Shown here: positions 37,237 to 45,983 of the stretch, piece after piece
Position numbering within the stretch: the first letter of the stretch is position 1
Layout: each line of letters opens with the position of its first letter
NCBI RefSeq assembly: GCF_003019675.1
Contig: NZ_CP028105.1
Span: 2,930,282 to 2,994,281 of the forward strand
Reading direction: 5' to 3'
Source of the DNA: Fusobacterium ulcerans
GTDB taxonomy: Bacteria; Fusobacteriota; Fusobacteriia; Fusobacteriales; Fusobacteriaceae
Length of the DNA: 64,000 nucleotides
Notes under the pieces: model-generated
What the model was told of the DNA's origin: nothing
Seen by the model: the letters and a program-made list of their open reading frames with translations, nothing else
Databases searched by the model: none
Translations under genes and position numbers: made by a program

Positions 37237-37373
37237 ATATTAGAAAATCAGATAATATTTTCTTAAAATTTATTACTTTTCTTTTAAAGAAGAATTATTC
37301 ATCTAAAATATTTATAAAAAAATATACATATTTGGAATATATGATGAAAGATAAAAAAATATTAAATAAAAAC

Positions 37374-37406
37374 AGAACTTGAAATAAAAAGTCAAGTTCT
37401 TTTTTT
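37374..37406 (+). terminator. Rho-independent terminator
   Basis: AGAACTTGA (37374-37382) pairs with TCAAGTTCT (37392-37400), followed by a T run. Confidence 0.85.
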
Positions 37407-37463
37407 CGACCTGCTGATAAGCGAGTAAAATCAAGGGTGATAAATGATATACATATTATCAAA

Positions 37464-37513
37464 GAACAATATATATGGAAAATATTTGAATATAACACAA
37501 GATATAGTATAAT
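37464..37513 (+). promoter_or_regulatory. nrdD promoter with two candidate NrdR boxes
   Basis: Two 16-bp sites start 31 bases apart, GAACAATATATATGGA (37464-37479) and ACACAAGATATAGTAT (37495-37510), each resembling the NrdR consensus ACACWATATATWGTGT. The second overlaps a TATAAT -10 (37508-37513) with TTGAAT (37486-37491) as -35. A three-turn spacing is typical of NrdR pairs, so repression by NrdR is likely. Confidence 0.6.
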
Positions 37514-37551
37514 AGATGAAGAACAATTACAAATATGGGAGGAAAGACACA

Positions 37552-39798
37552 ATGCATAAAATAGAAGTAATTAAGAGGAATGGCTCTATTGTGACTTTTA
37601 ACAAAGAAAAAATAGAAAAAGTTTTAGAAAAAATAGATAAGGAAGTAAAATTCATTGATAAAGTTACCATTAAACAAATGATGGATGACATTGTAATAAA
37701 AATTAATGGACATACAAGAATGTCAGTGGAAGCTATACAAGATATAGTTTTCTATACTTTATGTACTAATGGATTGTTTGAACAGGCTAAAGCTTTCCAA
37801 ACATATAGGACACAAAGAGCAGAACAAAGATTAAAAGAAGCTAATGGTGTATTTAGACATATGACTGATATAGTAGATGTAGGAGATAGAGAGAACAGCA
37901 ATAAAAACTCTATGCTTCCTTCAGTACAAAGAGATTTGATTGCTGGAGAATATTTCAGATATATACTTGAAAAGAATATAGATAAGGAATTATGGGCAGC
38001 TCATAGAAAAAAAACTATACACTGGCATGATTCAGATGTAGATACTAAGCTTACTAACTGTTGTCTGTTCAATATAGAGGACATGCTTAGAAATGGAACT
38101 AGAATAACTAATGCAGATGTTTGCCAGCCAAACTCTGTAGGAACAGCTATGAATATTGCTATGCAGATAATGGCAAGTATTTCAGCCAGTCAATATGGTG
38201 GAGTTTCTCTTCCAAACTTCAATGAAGTGTTTGCTGAATATGCAAAGAAAAACTTTAAGAAAAATTTCATGAGAGCTTATAATGATAAATTATCTACTGA
38301 AACAAATATCTCAAGGGTAACTGAAGAAGATATAGAGAAAGAGTTTGGAGAAATAAATTCAGGAAATGAAAAACTTGCTGCTGAAAAACATGTTGAATTT
38401 CAAATTGCTAAAGAAAGAACAGCAAAGGACATCTATGATGCCTGTCAATTATTTGAATATCAGACTAACAGTATATTAGGAAGTGCAAGTCAGACTCCAT
38501 TCAGTACAATTACTTTTAATATTCCTACATCTTGGGAATCTGAGCATATAATATTATCTTATCTTAAAGTAAGACAAACAGGACTTGGAGAAAAGCATAT
38601 ACCAGCTATTTTCCCAAAACTTTCTTATATGGTGGTAGATGGCTACAACTTTAAAAAGGGAGATAAATATTTCTATATTACAGAAGAAGTGTCTAAATGT
38701 ATAGCAAATACTTATTATCCTGATATTTTATTCTACTCTAAAGATGATTATGATGCAGGAAAATATTATGCTAGAATGGGATGTCGTAGCAGAGTAAATC
38801 ATGAGTATCAAGTTGATGGACAATATCAGCACTATGGAAGATTTAACTATGGAGTGGCAACACTGAATGTACCTCAAATTGCTTTAGATGTATTAAAAGA
38901 TGAACGTTATGGAGGAGCAGAGGGAAATAGACTGGAAAGATTCCTTGATATTCTTGAAAAAAGAAAAGATCTTATGAAAAAAGCTATACAAACAAGATTT
39001 GAAAATGTAAGACACCTTCAGGCTAAAAAAGCTCCTATTTTATTCCAGTATGGAGGAATAGCAAGATTAGAACCAGATGACAGCATTGAGGAATTATTAA
39101 AAACTGACAGAGCTTCTGTATCTTATGGATTCCTTGGATTAGATGACGCTGTAAGAATATTATCAGATGATAAGGAAAATATATCTACAGAAAAAGGTCA
39201 TGAAATGGGTATTGCTATAATGGAAGCTATCAGAAAACAAGCTGATGAAATAAAAGTAGAAACAGGACTACCTGTATCTGTATATGGTACTCCTGCTGAA
39301 AGTTCAATAGCAACATTCTTCAGCAAAGATGTTGAGAACTATGGAGATATAATGCCAGAATGGTTGAGAGAAAGAGAGTACTATACAAACTCATTCCATT
39401 TCTCATCTGAACTGCCAATAGATTCTTTTGATAAAATAGATGTAGAAGCACCATTTATTAAATACTGCAATGGTGGAAATATTATGTATGTAGAAAATGG
39501 TGGAAAAACATATAATAATGAAGCTATAATAGAACTTATTCAATATGCTCATGATGCAGGTATAGAGTACTTTGCAGTAAATACTATTTCAGATGTATGC
39601 TATGAATGTGGATATACAGGAGAAATATCATATAATGAAAAAACTGCAAGCTATAAGTGTCCTCATTGTGGAAATGAAGATGGAATGAAAATGAAAATCC
39701 AAAGACGTTGCTGCGGATATATTTCAAATTACAATATAACTCATGCTCTGGAAGGAAGAATGAAAGAAATTAAAAACAGAGCTATACACGTGAAGTAA
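37552..39798 (+). CDS. nrdD: Anaerobic (class III) ribonucleoside-triphosphate reductase
   Basis: A 748-residue oxygen-sensitive enzyme that makes dNTPs with formate as reductant. An N-terminal ATP-cone (KRNGSIVTFNKEKIEKVLEKI) gives allosteric control. The catalytic barrel follows, then a C-terminal zinc ribbon (CYECG and CPHCG) and the glycyl-radical segment RRCCGYIS, with the radical glycine at about residue 722. The ATG at 37552 follows GGGAGG. nrdG starts two bases after its stop. Its presence fits a strict anaerobe. Confidence 0.97.
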   Translation: MHKIEVIKRNGSIVTFNKEKIEKVLEKIDKEVKFIDKVTIKQMMDDIVIKINGHTRMSVEAIQDIVFYTLCTNGLFEQAKAFQTYRTQRAEQRLKEANGVFRHMTDIVDVGDRENSNKNSMLPSVQRDLIAGEYFRYILEKNIDKELWAAHRKKTIHWHDSDVDTKLTNCCLFNIEDMLRNGTRITNADVCQPNSVGTAMNIAMQIMASISASQYGGVSLPNFNEVFAEYAKKNFKKNFMRAYNDKLSTETNISRVTEEDIEKEFGEINSGNEKLAAEKHVEFQIAKERTAKDIYDACQLFEYQTNSILGSASQTPFSTITFNIPTSWESEHIILSYLKVRQTGLGEKHIPAIFPKLSYMVVDGYNFKKGDKYFYITEEVSKCIANTYYPDILFYSKDDYDAGKYYARMGCRSRVNHEYQVDGQYQHYGRFNYGVATLNVPQIALDVLKDERYGGAEGNRLERFLDILEKRKDLMKKAIQTRFENVRHLQAKKAPILFQYGGIARLEPDDSIEELLKTDRASVSYGFLGLDDAVRILSDDKENISTEKGHEMGIAIMEAIRKQADEIKVETGLPVSVYGTPAESSIATFFSKDVENYGDIMPEWLREREYYTNSFHFSSELPIDSFDKIDVEAPFIKYCNGGNIMYVENGGKTYNNEAIIELIQYAHDAGIEYFAVNTISDVCYECGYTGEISYNEKTASYKCPHCGNEDGMKMKIQRRCCGYISNYNITHALEGRMKEIKNRAIHVK

Positions 39799-39799
39799 T

Positions 39800-40258
39800 A
39801 TGAGGATAATATCAATAGTAAATAACGATCCTATAAATAGTATGACTGGATATACAATGACTCTATATTTTGCTGGATGTTCTCATAAATGTCCTGGATG
39901 TTTTTCAATGAATACATGGGATTATAACGCAGGAAAAGAATATTCAATGGATGAAATAAAAGATATCATATTAAAATCAAGATGGAAAAATGTAACATTT
40001 TTAGGTGGAGATCCCCTATATTATGAAAACAGAGATGAAGTAATAGAGCTTATACACTTTATAAAAGAAAATACTGATAAAAATGTTTATCTATGGACAG
40101 GGTATTTAAAAGAAGAAGTAGAAAAATGGATAGATACTTCCCTTATAGACTACCTTATAGATGGAAAATTTGAAATAGACAAAAAAGATTTAAGGCTGAA
40201 ACTAAGAGGTTCATCAAATCAAAGAGTATTTCACAATGGAAAACTTATAAATATTTAA
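39800..40258 (+). CDS. nrdG: Anaerobic ribonucleotide reductase activase (radical SAM)
   Basis: A 152-residue radical SAM enzyme that creates the glycyl radical on NrdD. It has the family motif CSHKCPGC (CX3CX2C), a short N-terminus MTGYTMTLYFAGC and the later TFLGGDPLYYENRDEV segment. It begins two bases after nrdD. Confidence 0.97.
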   Translation: MRIISIVNNDPINSMTGYTMTLYFAGCSHKCPGCFSMNTWDYNAGKEYSMDEIKDIILKSRWKNVTFLGGDPLYYENRDEVIELIHFIKENTDKNVYLWTGYLKEEVEKWIDTSLIDYLIDGKFEIDKKDLRLKLRGSSNQRVFHNGKLINI

Positions 40259-40268
40259 ATAATAATTA

Positions 40269-40304
40269 AGAGTGGCTTAATAAAAAATAGGTCACTCTTT
40301 TTTT
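40269..40304 (+). terminator. Terminator after nrdDG
   Basis: AGAGTG (40269-40274) pairs with CACTCT (40293-40298), followed by a T run. Confidence 0.75.
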
Positions 40305-40656
40305 GTTGCTGAAATTTTGAAAAAATTTAATGAAATCTAAGTTATATAACTAGGTTCAAAGGAAAGAATACTATTTTTACAAAAAAGAACTTAATAATAA
40401 ATACTATTGTATTTTTAATGAGTACAGTTTAAAAAATATATGATTTTTATAAAAAAAATATTAGAAGTGGTATGGTTGAAATTAATCTTTTTTTTATTTG
40501 AATTGAACGTATTAAATGGAAGTTTTATAAAAATATAAAAAAATTAAAATCATATTAAAAAGACAAATATAAAACAAACAAACTATCTAAAAAGTACCGA
40601 GAAAAGAATAGAAATGAAACTAAGAAATTATGAATTGTTTAAATGAAACATGAAAT
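40305..40656. other. AT-rich non-coding region ahead of the injection-system locus
   Basis: About 350 bases with no gene, dominated by A/T runs. Apart from the promoter at its right edge no site is recognised. Confidence 0.45.
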
Positions 40657-40686
40657 TTGACTGGTATGATATATTATTGCTATAAT
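40657..40686 (+). promoter_or_regulatory. Probable promoter of the contractile-injection operon
   Basis: TTGACT (40657-40662), an 18-base spacer and a consensus TATAAT (40681-40686) lie 60 bases ahead of the sheath-like gene, whose ribosome site is AGAGGTGG. No other strong promoter is seen before the hairpin pair at 53424-53487, so this may drive the whole first unit. Confidence 0.6.
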
Positions 40687-40746
40687 TAAAACTAAATAGA
40701 ATTTAAAAATACAAAATATTTAAAATAAAACAAAAAGAGGTGGAAT

Positions 40747-42897
40747 ATGTCTAAAAGTATTTTTGAACAAACAAACAGAACGATTCTGTTTGAAGAGATC
40801 AACAGTGAAAAACTGGATTTATTGACTCTTGTGGGAAGCAGCAACAACATAACAAGTTTAGATGATGAAAAAATAAGGGAAATCCATGAACATCTTCTAA
40901 TAAGAAATTTCAGTGAATTTTTAACAAAATTTGAACCTAAGGTATACAGCTTCTTCAATGCTGCTACTCAAAAGGTAAAATACAGTCTGGAAAAACCAAA
41001 TGGAATTCCAGATAACTGCATAACTGAGATACCAATAAATATGGAAAATACATTTTTTAAAATGTTAATAACATTATTGGACAGTAAAAAAATTAATGGG
41101 AGTAAGAATGTAGACTTTAATTTTAAAGAGATTTTAAATATGCTTTCTCCTAAAAAAGTGATGGATGATATCAAGCAGCTGAGAAAAGAGATAGCTTATC
41201 TTCATGACAAGTATGAATCTTTAGAAGAAGAAGACCCTACAAAACTTGAATATGCAGATAAACTAAATATAGCCTTTTCAAAAGCAGGGGAAAGTTACAA
41301 CAATATTCTTGGGATGCTGCCTCTTGCAATAGAAGATATAAAAACAAGAGTATTGATTGGACAAAGTGAAAATGGTGGAAAAGCAGAAGAGATAAAAATA
41401 GGAATGCTTACAATGGATGAGCATGGAGAGCTTAAAATCATTGAGGAAAAATCGAAAAAAAGTACAGCTCTTACAGTGGCATCTAATCAACATAATCAAC
41501 TTTTAGCACAATACTTTGAAGATGATTTCGAAGAGGTAAACGAAGAGCCGAATGATTATGTAAAAAATCTGGTAGTGAGAACTTTTGTTCCTCTTCCAAC
41601 AGTAATAGAAGAAATAGATGTAGAGAGAGAAGTTAAAAACTACAATCAATATCTAACTTTCTACAAAGAAGCACAGGAAGATTTTATAAAGACTATAAAA
41701 CCTCTTATGGAAAAACTTTTGGGAGTAAAAGTATTCTTTGAACAGTATGATAAAGATCTTAATGGAATGAAGCCTTCTTTATTAGTAGTAAACAATAAGA
41801 TTGAAATGCTTTTAAAAGGTGAAAACAAACAGGCATTAGAACTATACTTAAATACTGTAAACCAGAAAAATGATTTTGAAAATACTATTTGGTATGGAAT
41901 TATTCCAAGTATAAATCTTGATGAAGTGGATAATGCTAAGAATATCAGACAGAGATTTAAAGGAACAACTAAAGTACAGAAAAAGAGCGTCAATACAAAT
42001 GAAAATCTTCAAGTGCTTATGTCTATCCTTGCTAAATACAAAGTTGCAAGTTTCTTCAGTGTAATAGGAACAGATGAAACTACATTCAATAATCTGGCAA
42101 CTACTGGAATAGGTAAGTATGTAGAGAAAACTAAAAACCTTCAGTACAGAGACTTCTCTCAATTCCTTATCCCATGTGTACCTAACTTTACTATAATACC
42201 AAAAGAAAAATCAAGTGTTATATTGGATTACAAGCTGAAAGCAGAGGAATCTAATCTGGCAGAATTTGATAAAAATGAATTAGTTAAGTTCTGGATAGAG
42301 GGAGTATATATAGAAAGTTCTTATGTAGCAGCAGGAATAACAGCAGCTCAGCAATGTCCGGAATATCTAAGAAAAAGATTTAAGAAAACAGATTTGAGAG
42401 AACCGGGAGTAAGAATCAATATAGAAGAAAAAGACAATAGCTTTAAAATAGTAACAAGTATGTCTAAAGAGATAACTGGTTATACTATTGCAACTAAAGA
42501 CAGCATCAACAGAAACAATTTTGGATTTATATTCTCTTCAGACAATGTTCAGCATGGAGGAAAGCTTATAAACAACATAACAGTATATAAAGCAAGAACT
42601 TTGGCTACTAATGAAGACGGGGTATTTGAACCTATGTATAAAACAGTGGCAACTACATATATAGAAAGAGTTTTGAGATTTATCACAACAGATTTCAAAG
42701 AGGATAAAATTAAAGATTTCTTTAGTAATAAACCAACAAGTCAGAAAAATAAATGGCTTTCTAATCAGGATTGTGTAAACTCTATACTTCAGCCAGGAGA
42801 TGATATATCTGTAAATATAGAGGGAGACAACTGTCATCTTCATATTAACTTTAACGGAGATGTAAAAAATCTTACACTTGAAATAACTAAAAATTAG
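40747..42897 (+). CDS. Contractile-sheath-like protein (TssC-like), 716 residues
   Basis: No close family was recognised with certainty. The C-terminal ~200 residues follow the TssC/sheath pattern: a GFIFSSDN strand, a conserved ITVYKARTLA, then TTYIERVLRFITTDFKEDK, which resembles the 'I..YL....RDKIGSF' helix of TssC. A short WLSNQ and a final beta strand pair (CHLHINFNGDVKNLTLEI) follow. The middle (about 310-540) is alpha/beta, and the N-terminal ~250 residues are helical. At 716 residues it is far longer than TssC (about 490), so it may combine small- and large-sheath roles or carry an extra domain. It is first in the operon, directly before the Hcp-like gene, as sheath genes often are. 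Confidence 0.62.
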   Translation: MSKSIFEQTNRTILFEEINSEKLDLLTLVGSSNNITSLDDEKIREIHEHLLIRNFSEFLTKFEPKVYSFFNAATQKVKYSLEKPNGIPDNCITEIPINMENTFFKMLITLLDSKKINGSKNVDFNFKEILNMLSPKKVMDDIKQLRKEIAYLHDKYESLEEEDPTKLEYADKLNIAFSKAGESYNNILGMLPLAIEDIKTRVLIGQSENGGKAEEIKIGMLTMDEHGELKIIEEKSKKSTALTVASNQHNQLLAQYFEDDFEEVNEEPNDYVKNLVVRTFVPLPTVIEEIDVEREVKNYNQYLTFYKEAQEDFIKTIKPLMEKLLGVKVFFEQYDKDLNGMKPSLLVVNNKIEMLLKGENKQALELYLNTVNQKNDFENTIWYGIIPSINLDEVDNAKNIRQRFKGTTKVQKKSVNTNENLQVLMSILAKYKVASFFSVIGTDETTFNNLATTGIGKYVEKTKNLQYRDFSQFLIPCVPNFTIIPKEKSSVILDYKLKAEESNLAEFDKNELVKFWIEGVYIESSYVAAGITAAQQCPEYLRKRFKKTDLREPGVRINIEEKDNSFKIVTSMSKEITGYTIATKDSINRNNFGFIFSSDNVQHGGKLINNITVYKARTLATNEDGVFEPMYKTVATTYIERVLRFITTDFKEDKIKDFFSNKPTSQKNKWLSNQDCVNSILQPGDDISVNIEGDNCHLHINFNGDVKNLTLEITKN

Positions 42898-42934
42898 GGG
42901 AACCTAATCTAAAATAAAAAGGAGATGATTTTAT

Positions 42935-43369
42935 ATGGGATTCAATCTAAAAATCAAAGGGAAAAATGAGGAGATTACTTTAGGAATGGACAATATCACT
43001 ACAGTGAAATACATTTCTGATACTCCAGATGATTCAAACGCAAGAGCTAGTGACTTAGGGGTTATATTAGAAGTAAATGGAAAAATAATAACTCCTGTAA
43101 ATGGGGAAGAAGCAGATGATACTAAAAAAATGGCTAAATGGTCATTAATACCTGCTGAAAGCTCAGATGCTTACAGAGAACTTACATTAGAAGTTATCTC
43201 AGGAAGCGTAGTAGTTAGAAAGATAGATCTTCCTAATGCTTTCATCCTTGATTATACTGAGGACTATAATGACAAAGGTGGAGTAGGAGAATTTAAAGCT
43301 GTCTTCAAACAAAAGAAAGAAAAAATCGAAACTGTAACTATTGAAGGTGGTTACGCAGCTGAAGAATAG
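42935..43369 (+). CDS. Hcp-like inner-tube protein
   Basis: A 144-residue, beta-rich acidic protein with no signal peptide. It follows the sheath-like gene by 37 bases with a GGAGATG site, as hcp follows tssBC in many type VI loci. The C-terminal FILDYTEDYNDKGGVGEF and KAVFKQKKEKIETVTIEGG resemble the closing strands of Hcp/tail-tube folds, and a related segment recurs in the protein at 51532. It would stack as hexameric rings inside the sheath. Assignment rests on size, composition, position and that motif. Confidence 0.68.
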   Translation: MGFNLKIKGKNEEITLGMDNITTVKYISDTPDDSNARASDLGVILEVNGKIITPVNGEEADDTKKMAKWSLIPAESSDAYRELTLEVISGSVVVRKIDLPNAFILDYTEDYNDKGGVGEFKAVFKQKKEKIETVTIEGGYAAEE

Positions 43370-43480
43370 TATCAGCTATATTGCAGTTGGAGGAAATCTT
43401 TTTCTCCAACTCTTTATTCTTCCAATTAATGAGAATTAGTTGGAAGAATAAAGAGAACATGAAATCAAGGGGGAAGAATC
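43370..43480 (+). other. Intergenic hairpin after the tube gene
   Basis: An imperfect inverted repeat (TTGGAGGAAA against TTTCTCCAA near 43387-43411, and TTCTTCCAATTA against TTAGTTGGAAGAA near 43427-43450) lies between the tube gene and the next gene. It could attenuate transcription and leave the tube gene most abundant. Confidence 0.45.
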
Positions 43481-44260
43481 TTGGTAACAATAGAAAACAG
43501 AATTCCTATATTCAGGCGAGGGAACATACTCGATAAGGAAGTTTTAGACAATATGAAGGAAACTCCATATGAATACTATTCATTGTCATATAATGAGTAT
43601 TCCAATGGGGTTATTTGTGGTATTGAGACTTATGCAGAAGATGAGTTTCTATATATTACAGCTGGAATTATAAAATATAATAATTTTTACTATAAGATAA
43701 AGGAAAAATTAAAAATAGAGATACCAATAGAGGATGGAGACTATATTCTAAAAGTAAAATTTCTTCCTCCTGTGGAAGTGGAGAAAGGAAAATATGAAAA
43801 ATACTCTATAGAAATATTTTTTTCTATTGATGGAAAATGCCAAAATAATGAAATGGAATTGGTGAGGATAAAACGGAGAGAAGGGGCAGAAATAAGAAAT
43901 CCTTCTGCTTTCGTAGGAATAGACAAAGAATATAATATTGTGAATGAGATACATAAATTTAAAAGTACAGCCTCTGGGGTATCTTTTCCAAGTAAACTTT
44001 TAAAAATATATGCAGGAAGAATATTTGATGAAAAAGAAATGGAAAGCTTAGATGAAGTTTTTTGCAGTACAGCATTGAATGGTTCAGTATCAAGAGAGCT
44101 GCTGAATGCATATATCAAAAGAAGAATAAGAGAAGAGTGCCATCAAGCAGACAATCAAAAGATATATGAATATCTTAAACAAATATATAACAGTATGAAA
44201 GGGAATAGATTTGTAAGAGGAAGCAATGTTAAAAAGAAAAATCTAATGATGGTGGAGTGA
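43481..44260 (+). CDS. Unknown protein of the injection locus, candidate baseplate component
   Basis: A 259-residue cytoplasmic protein without a recognised family. The first ~70 residues ([19 protein letters not shown], then [20 protein letters not shown] and a further strand) form a beta-rich start that resembles in layout the shell domains of TssK or phage baseplate proteins; this is a weak analogy. The C-terminal 70 residues are helical and basic. The start is TTG, supported by AAGGGGGAAG. It lies between the tube gene and the J-domain gene, whose start is five bases after its stop. Confidence 0.5.
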   Translation: MVTIENRIPIFRRGNILDKEVLDNMKETPYEYYSLSYNEYSNGVICGIETYAEDEFLYITAGIIKYNNFYYKIKEKLKIEIPIEDGDYILKVKFLPPVEVEKGKYEKYSIEIFFSIDGKCQNNEMELVRIKRREGAEIRNPSAFVGIDKEYNIVNEIHKFKSTASGVSFPSKLLKIYAGRIFDEKEMESLDEVFCSTALNGSVSRELLNAYIKRRIREECHQADNQKIYEYLKQIYNSMKGNRFVRGSNVKKKNLMMVE

Positions 44261-44264
44261 TGAA

Positions 44265-44711
44265 ATGAAAAGCTTGTATGAAATACTTGGGGTAAATAGC
44301 GATTCTGGAAAAGATGAGATAAAAAAGAAATACAGAGAACTGGCTAAAAAGTATCATCCAGACCGAATGATAAATGCATCAGAAAAAGAAAAAGTAGAAG
44401 CTGAAAAAAAGTTCAGAGAAATAAATGATGCATATACTATTCTTAGCGATGATGAAAAAAGAAATGAATATGACAAAATGGCAGAGTCAAAAAATGGATA
44501 TGGAAAAAATAAGAAAAGCAGGGCAAAAACTGAAAGAGAAGATTATGGAGATATTTATGAAAAATTCACTAAAGAAGGAATGAACAGCATGTTTGGTAAA
44601 TTTTTCGATCCAGAGAAAAAATCATCAGAAAAAGGGGATAGTAAAATGAAGGAACAAACAAACAATATGTTTGAATCTTTTTTTTCATTTAATGGGAGGA
44701 AGAAAAAATGA
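44265..44711 (+). CDS. J-domain (DnaJ-like) co-chaperone
   Basis: A 148-residue protein whose first 65 residues are a classic J-domain: [20 protein letters not shown], the HPD motif in KKYHPDRM that triggers Hsp70 ATPase activity, and [15 protein letters not shown]. The rest is charged and low-complexity, without a G/F or zinc domain, so it is a specialised J protein. The Hsp70/actin-like ATPase at 48919 in the same operon is the likely partner. Its stop overlaps the next start by 4 bases. Confidence 0.93.
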   Translation: MKSLYEILGVNSDSGKDEIKKKYRELAKKYHPDRMINASEKEKVEAEKKFREINDAYTILSDDEKRNEYDKMAESKNGYGKNKKSRAKTEREDYGDIYEKFTKEGMNSMFGKFFDPEKKSSEKGDSKMKEQTNNMFESFFSFNGRKKK

Positions 44712-45370
44712 GATTTTTAAAAAATTGGAAGCTGAGAAGAGAAATCAAAAAATATCAGAAAAAAGAGATGAGAAAAAGCGAAATAAAAGAAAGAAAAGTA
44801 AATTATATCTTTTGGGGAATAGTATTGATAGCTTCATTCGCACTGGTTTATTATTTTCATTTCTCAAAGGAGATACTGATAATAATATCAATGATGATAA
44901 TGGGATTTGTCATAGCTGATCTTTTCTACTACAGCTGGAAATTAAAAAGAGATTTGATTATGTATGAAAAATCACAGTTTGTAAGAGATTCAAGAATAGT
45001 AAAAAGTATAGAGGACAAGAGGGAGCAGACAAGAAATAATATAACTCATGTGATACTAAAAAATGAAGAGGGATATGATATAAAAACATGGCCGGTAGGA
45101 AAAGCCAACTCTTTAATAATAGGTAAAAGTGCAAGAATGAGAGTGGATATAAATCTTGGTGAGACAGCATATTCTTCATTGATAAGCAAAAGACATGCAA
45201 TATTGAACAAAAGCGACAGTGGATGGTTTGTGGAAGATTTAGGGTCAGTCAATGGTACAGGAATACAAAGATATGCAGACAACAGAAAGATAAAAATAGG
45301 AAATGCACCAGTAAAAATACAGAGTGGGGATATTATATATATTTCAACAGTGGCTTTATTGGTAAAATAA
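44708..45370 (+). CDS. Membrane-anchored FHA-domain protein
   Basis: A 220-residue protein with a basic N-terminus, two adjacent hydrophobic segments (about residues 35-80, [17 protein letters not shown] and [18 protein letters not shown]) and a C-terminal FHA domain (about 131-219). The phosphothreonine-binding residues are present in [19 protein letters not shown] and [13 protein letters not shown] proteins dock Thr-phosphorylated partners; in type VI systems FHA proteins relay kinase signals to assembly. It overlaps the J-protein gene by 4 bases and belongs with the kinase and phosphatase downstream. Confidence 0.88.
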   Translation: MRFLKNWKLRREIKKYQKKEMRKSEIKERKVNYIFWGIVLIASFALVYYFHFSKEILIIISMMIMGFVIADLFYYSWKLKRDLIMYEKSQFVRDSRIVKSIEDKREQTRNNITHVILKNEEGYDIKTWPVGKANSLIIGKSARMRVDINLGETAYSSLISKRHAILNKSDSGWFVEDLGSVNGTGIQRYADNRKIKIGNAPVKIQSGDIIYISTVALLVK

Positions 45371-45443
45371 CATAAAATTATTCATAGTAAAAAATAAAAA
45401 TAATATGATAAATAACATAATAAAAAATCGGAGGAAAGAAATT

Positions 45444-45974
45444 ATGATGAAACTGGAAAGATGTGAAAACGGACACGTGTATAATGCGGCGAGATATAAG
45501 GAATGCCCATACTGCAACAATACTGACAGACTGGAAGATATAGCAGTAAGAGAAGAGATACCAATGGATCAGGTAGATATTGAAGATGACAAAACAGTAG
45601 CTTACTGGGCAAATGAACTGGCAGTAGATCCAGTAGTAGGATGGCTGGTATGTTTTAATGGTTATGAAAAAGGAAAGGATTTTAAACTTAAATCAGAGAA
45701 AAACTTTATAGGAAGAGCTCCTGAAATGGATATATGTCTGGAGGGAGACAATAATATATCAAGAAAAAACCATGCAATAATAGCATACAATCCTAAGAAT
45801 AGAGAATTTGTAATAACTCCCGGAGATGGAAATGGAATCGTTTATGTACAGGGAGAGGCAGTATATGCACCAATGAAACTTTCTTCATTTGATGTAATAG
45901 AAATGGGAACTTCTAAATTTGTATTTGTTGCATTATGTGGAGAAGAATTTGATTGGAAAATAGATAAAGAGTAG
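45444..45974 (+). CDS. Zinc-ribbon FHA-domain protein
   Basis: A 176-residue soluble protein. The N-terminus has a Cys/His cluster, CENGHVYNAARYKECPYC, which looks like a zinc ribbon. The FHA domain (about residues 65-170) contains KNFIGRAPEMDICL, NISRKNHAIIAY and a GNGIVYVQGEAV loop. The second ATG of a longer frame is used because GGAGGAAAG sits just ahead of 45444. It is the second FHA protein of the cluster and a likely reader of the kinase at 48215. Confidence 0.85.
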   Translation: MMKLERCENGHVYNAARYKECPYCNNTDRLEDIAVREEIPMDQVDIEDDKTVAYWANELAVDPVVGWLVCFNGYEKGKDFKLKSEKNFIGRAPEMDICLEGDNNISRKNHAIIAYNPKNREFVITPGDGNGIVYVQGEAVYAPMKLSSFDVIEMGTSKFVFVALCGEEFDWKIDKE

Positions 45975-45983
45975 GGGAAAAAT

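Noticed and set aside
44671-44919. An 82-codon frame across the J-domain/FHA junction
   Set aside because: It overlaps two well-supported genes in another frame and has no domain.
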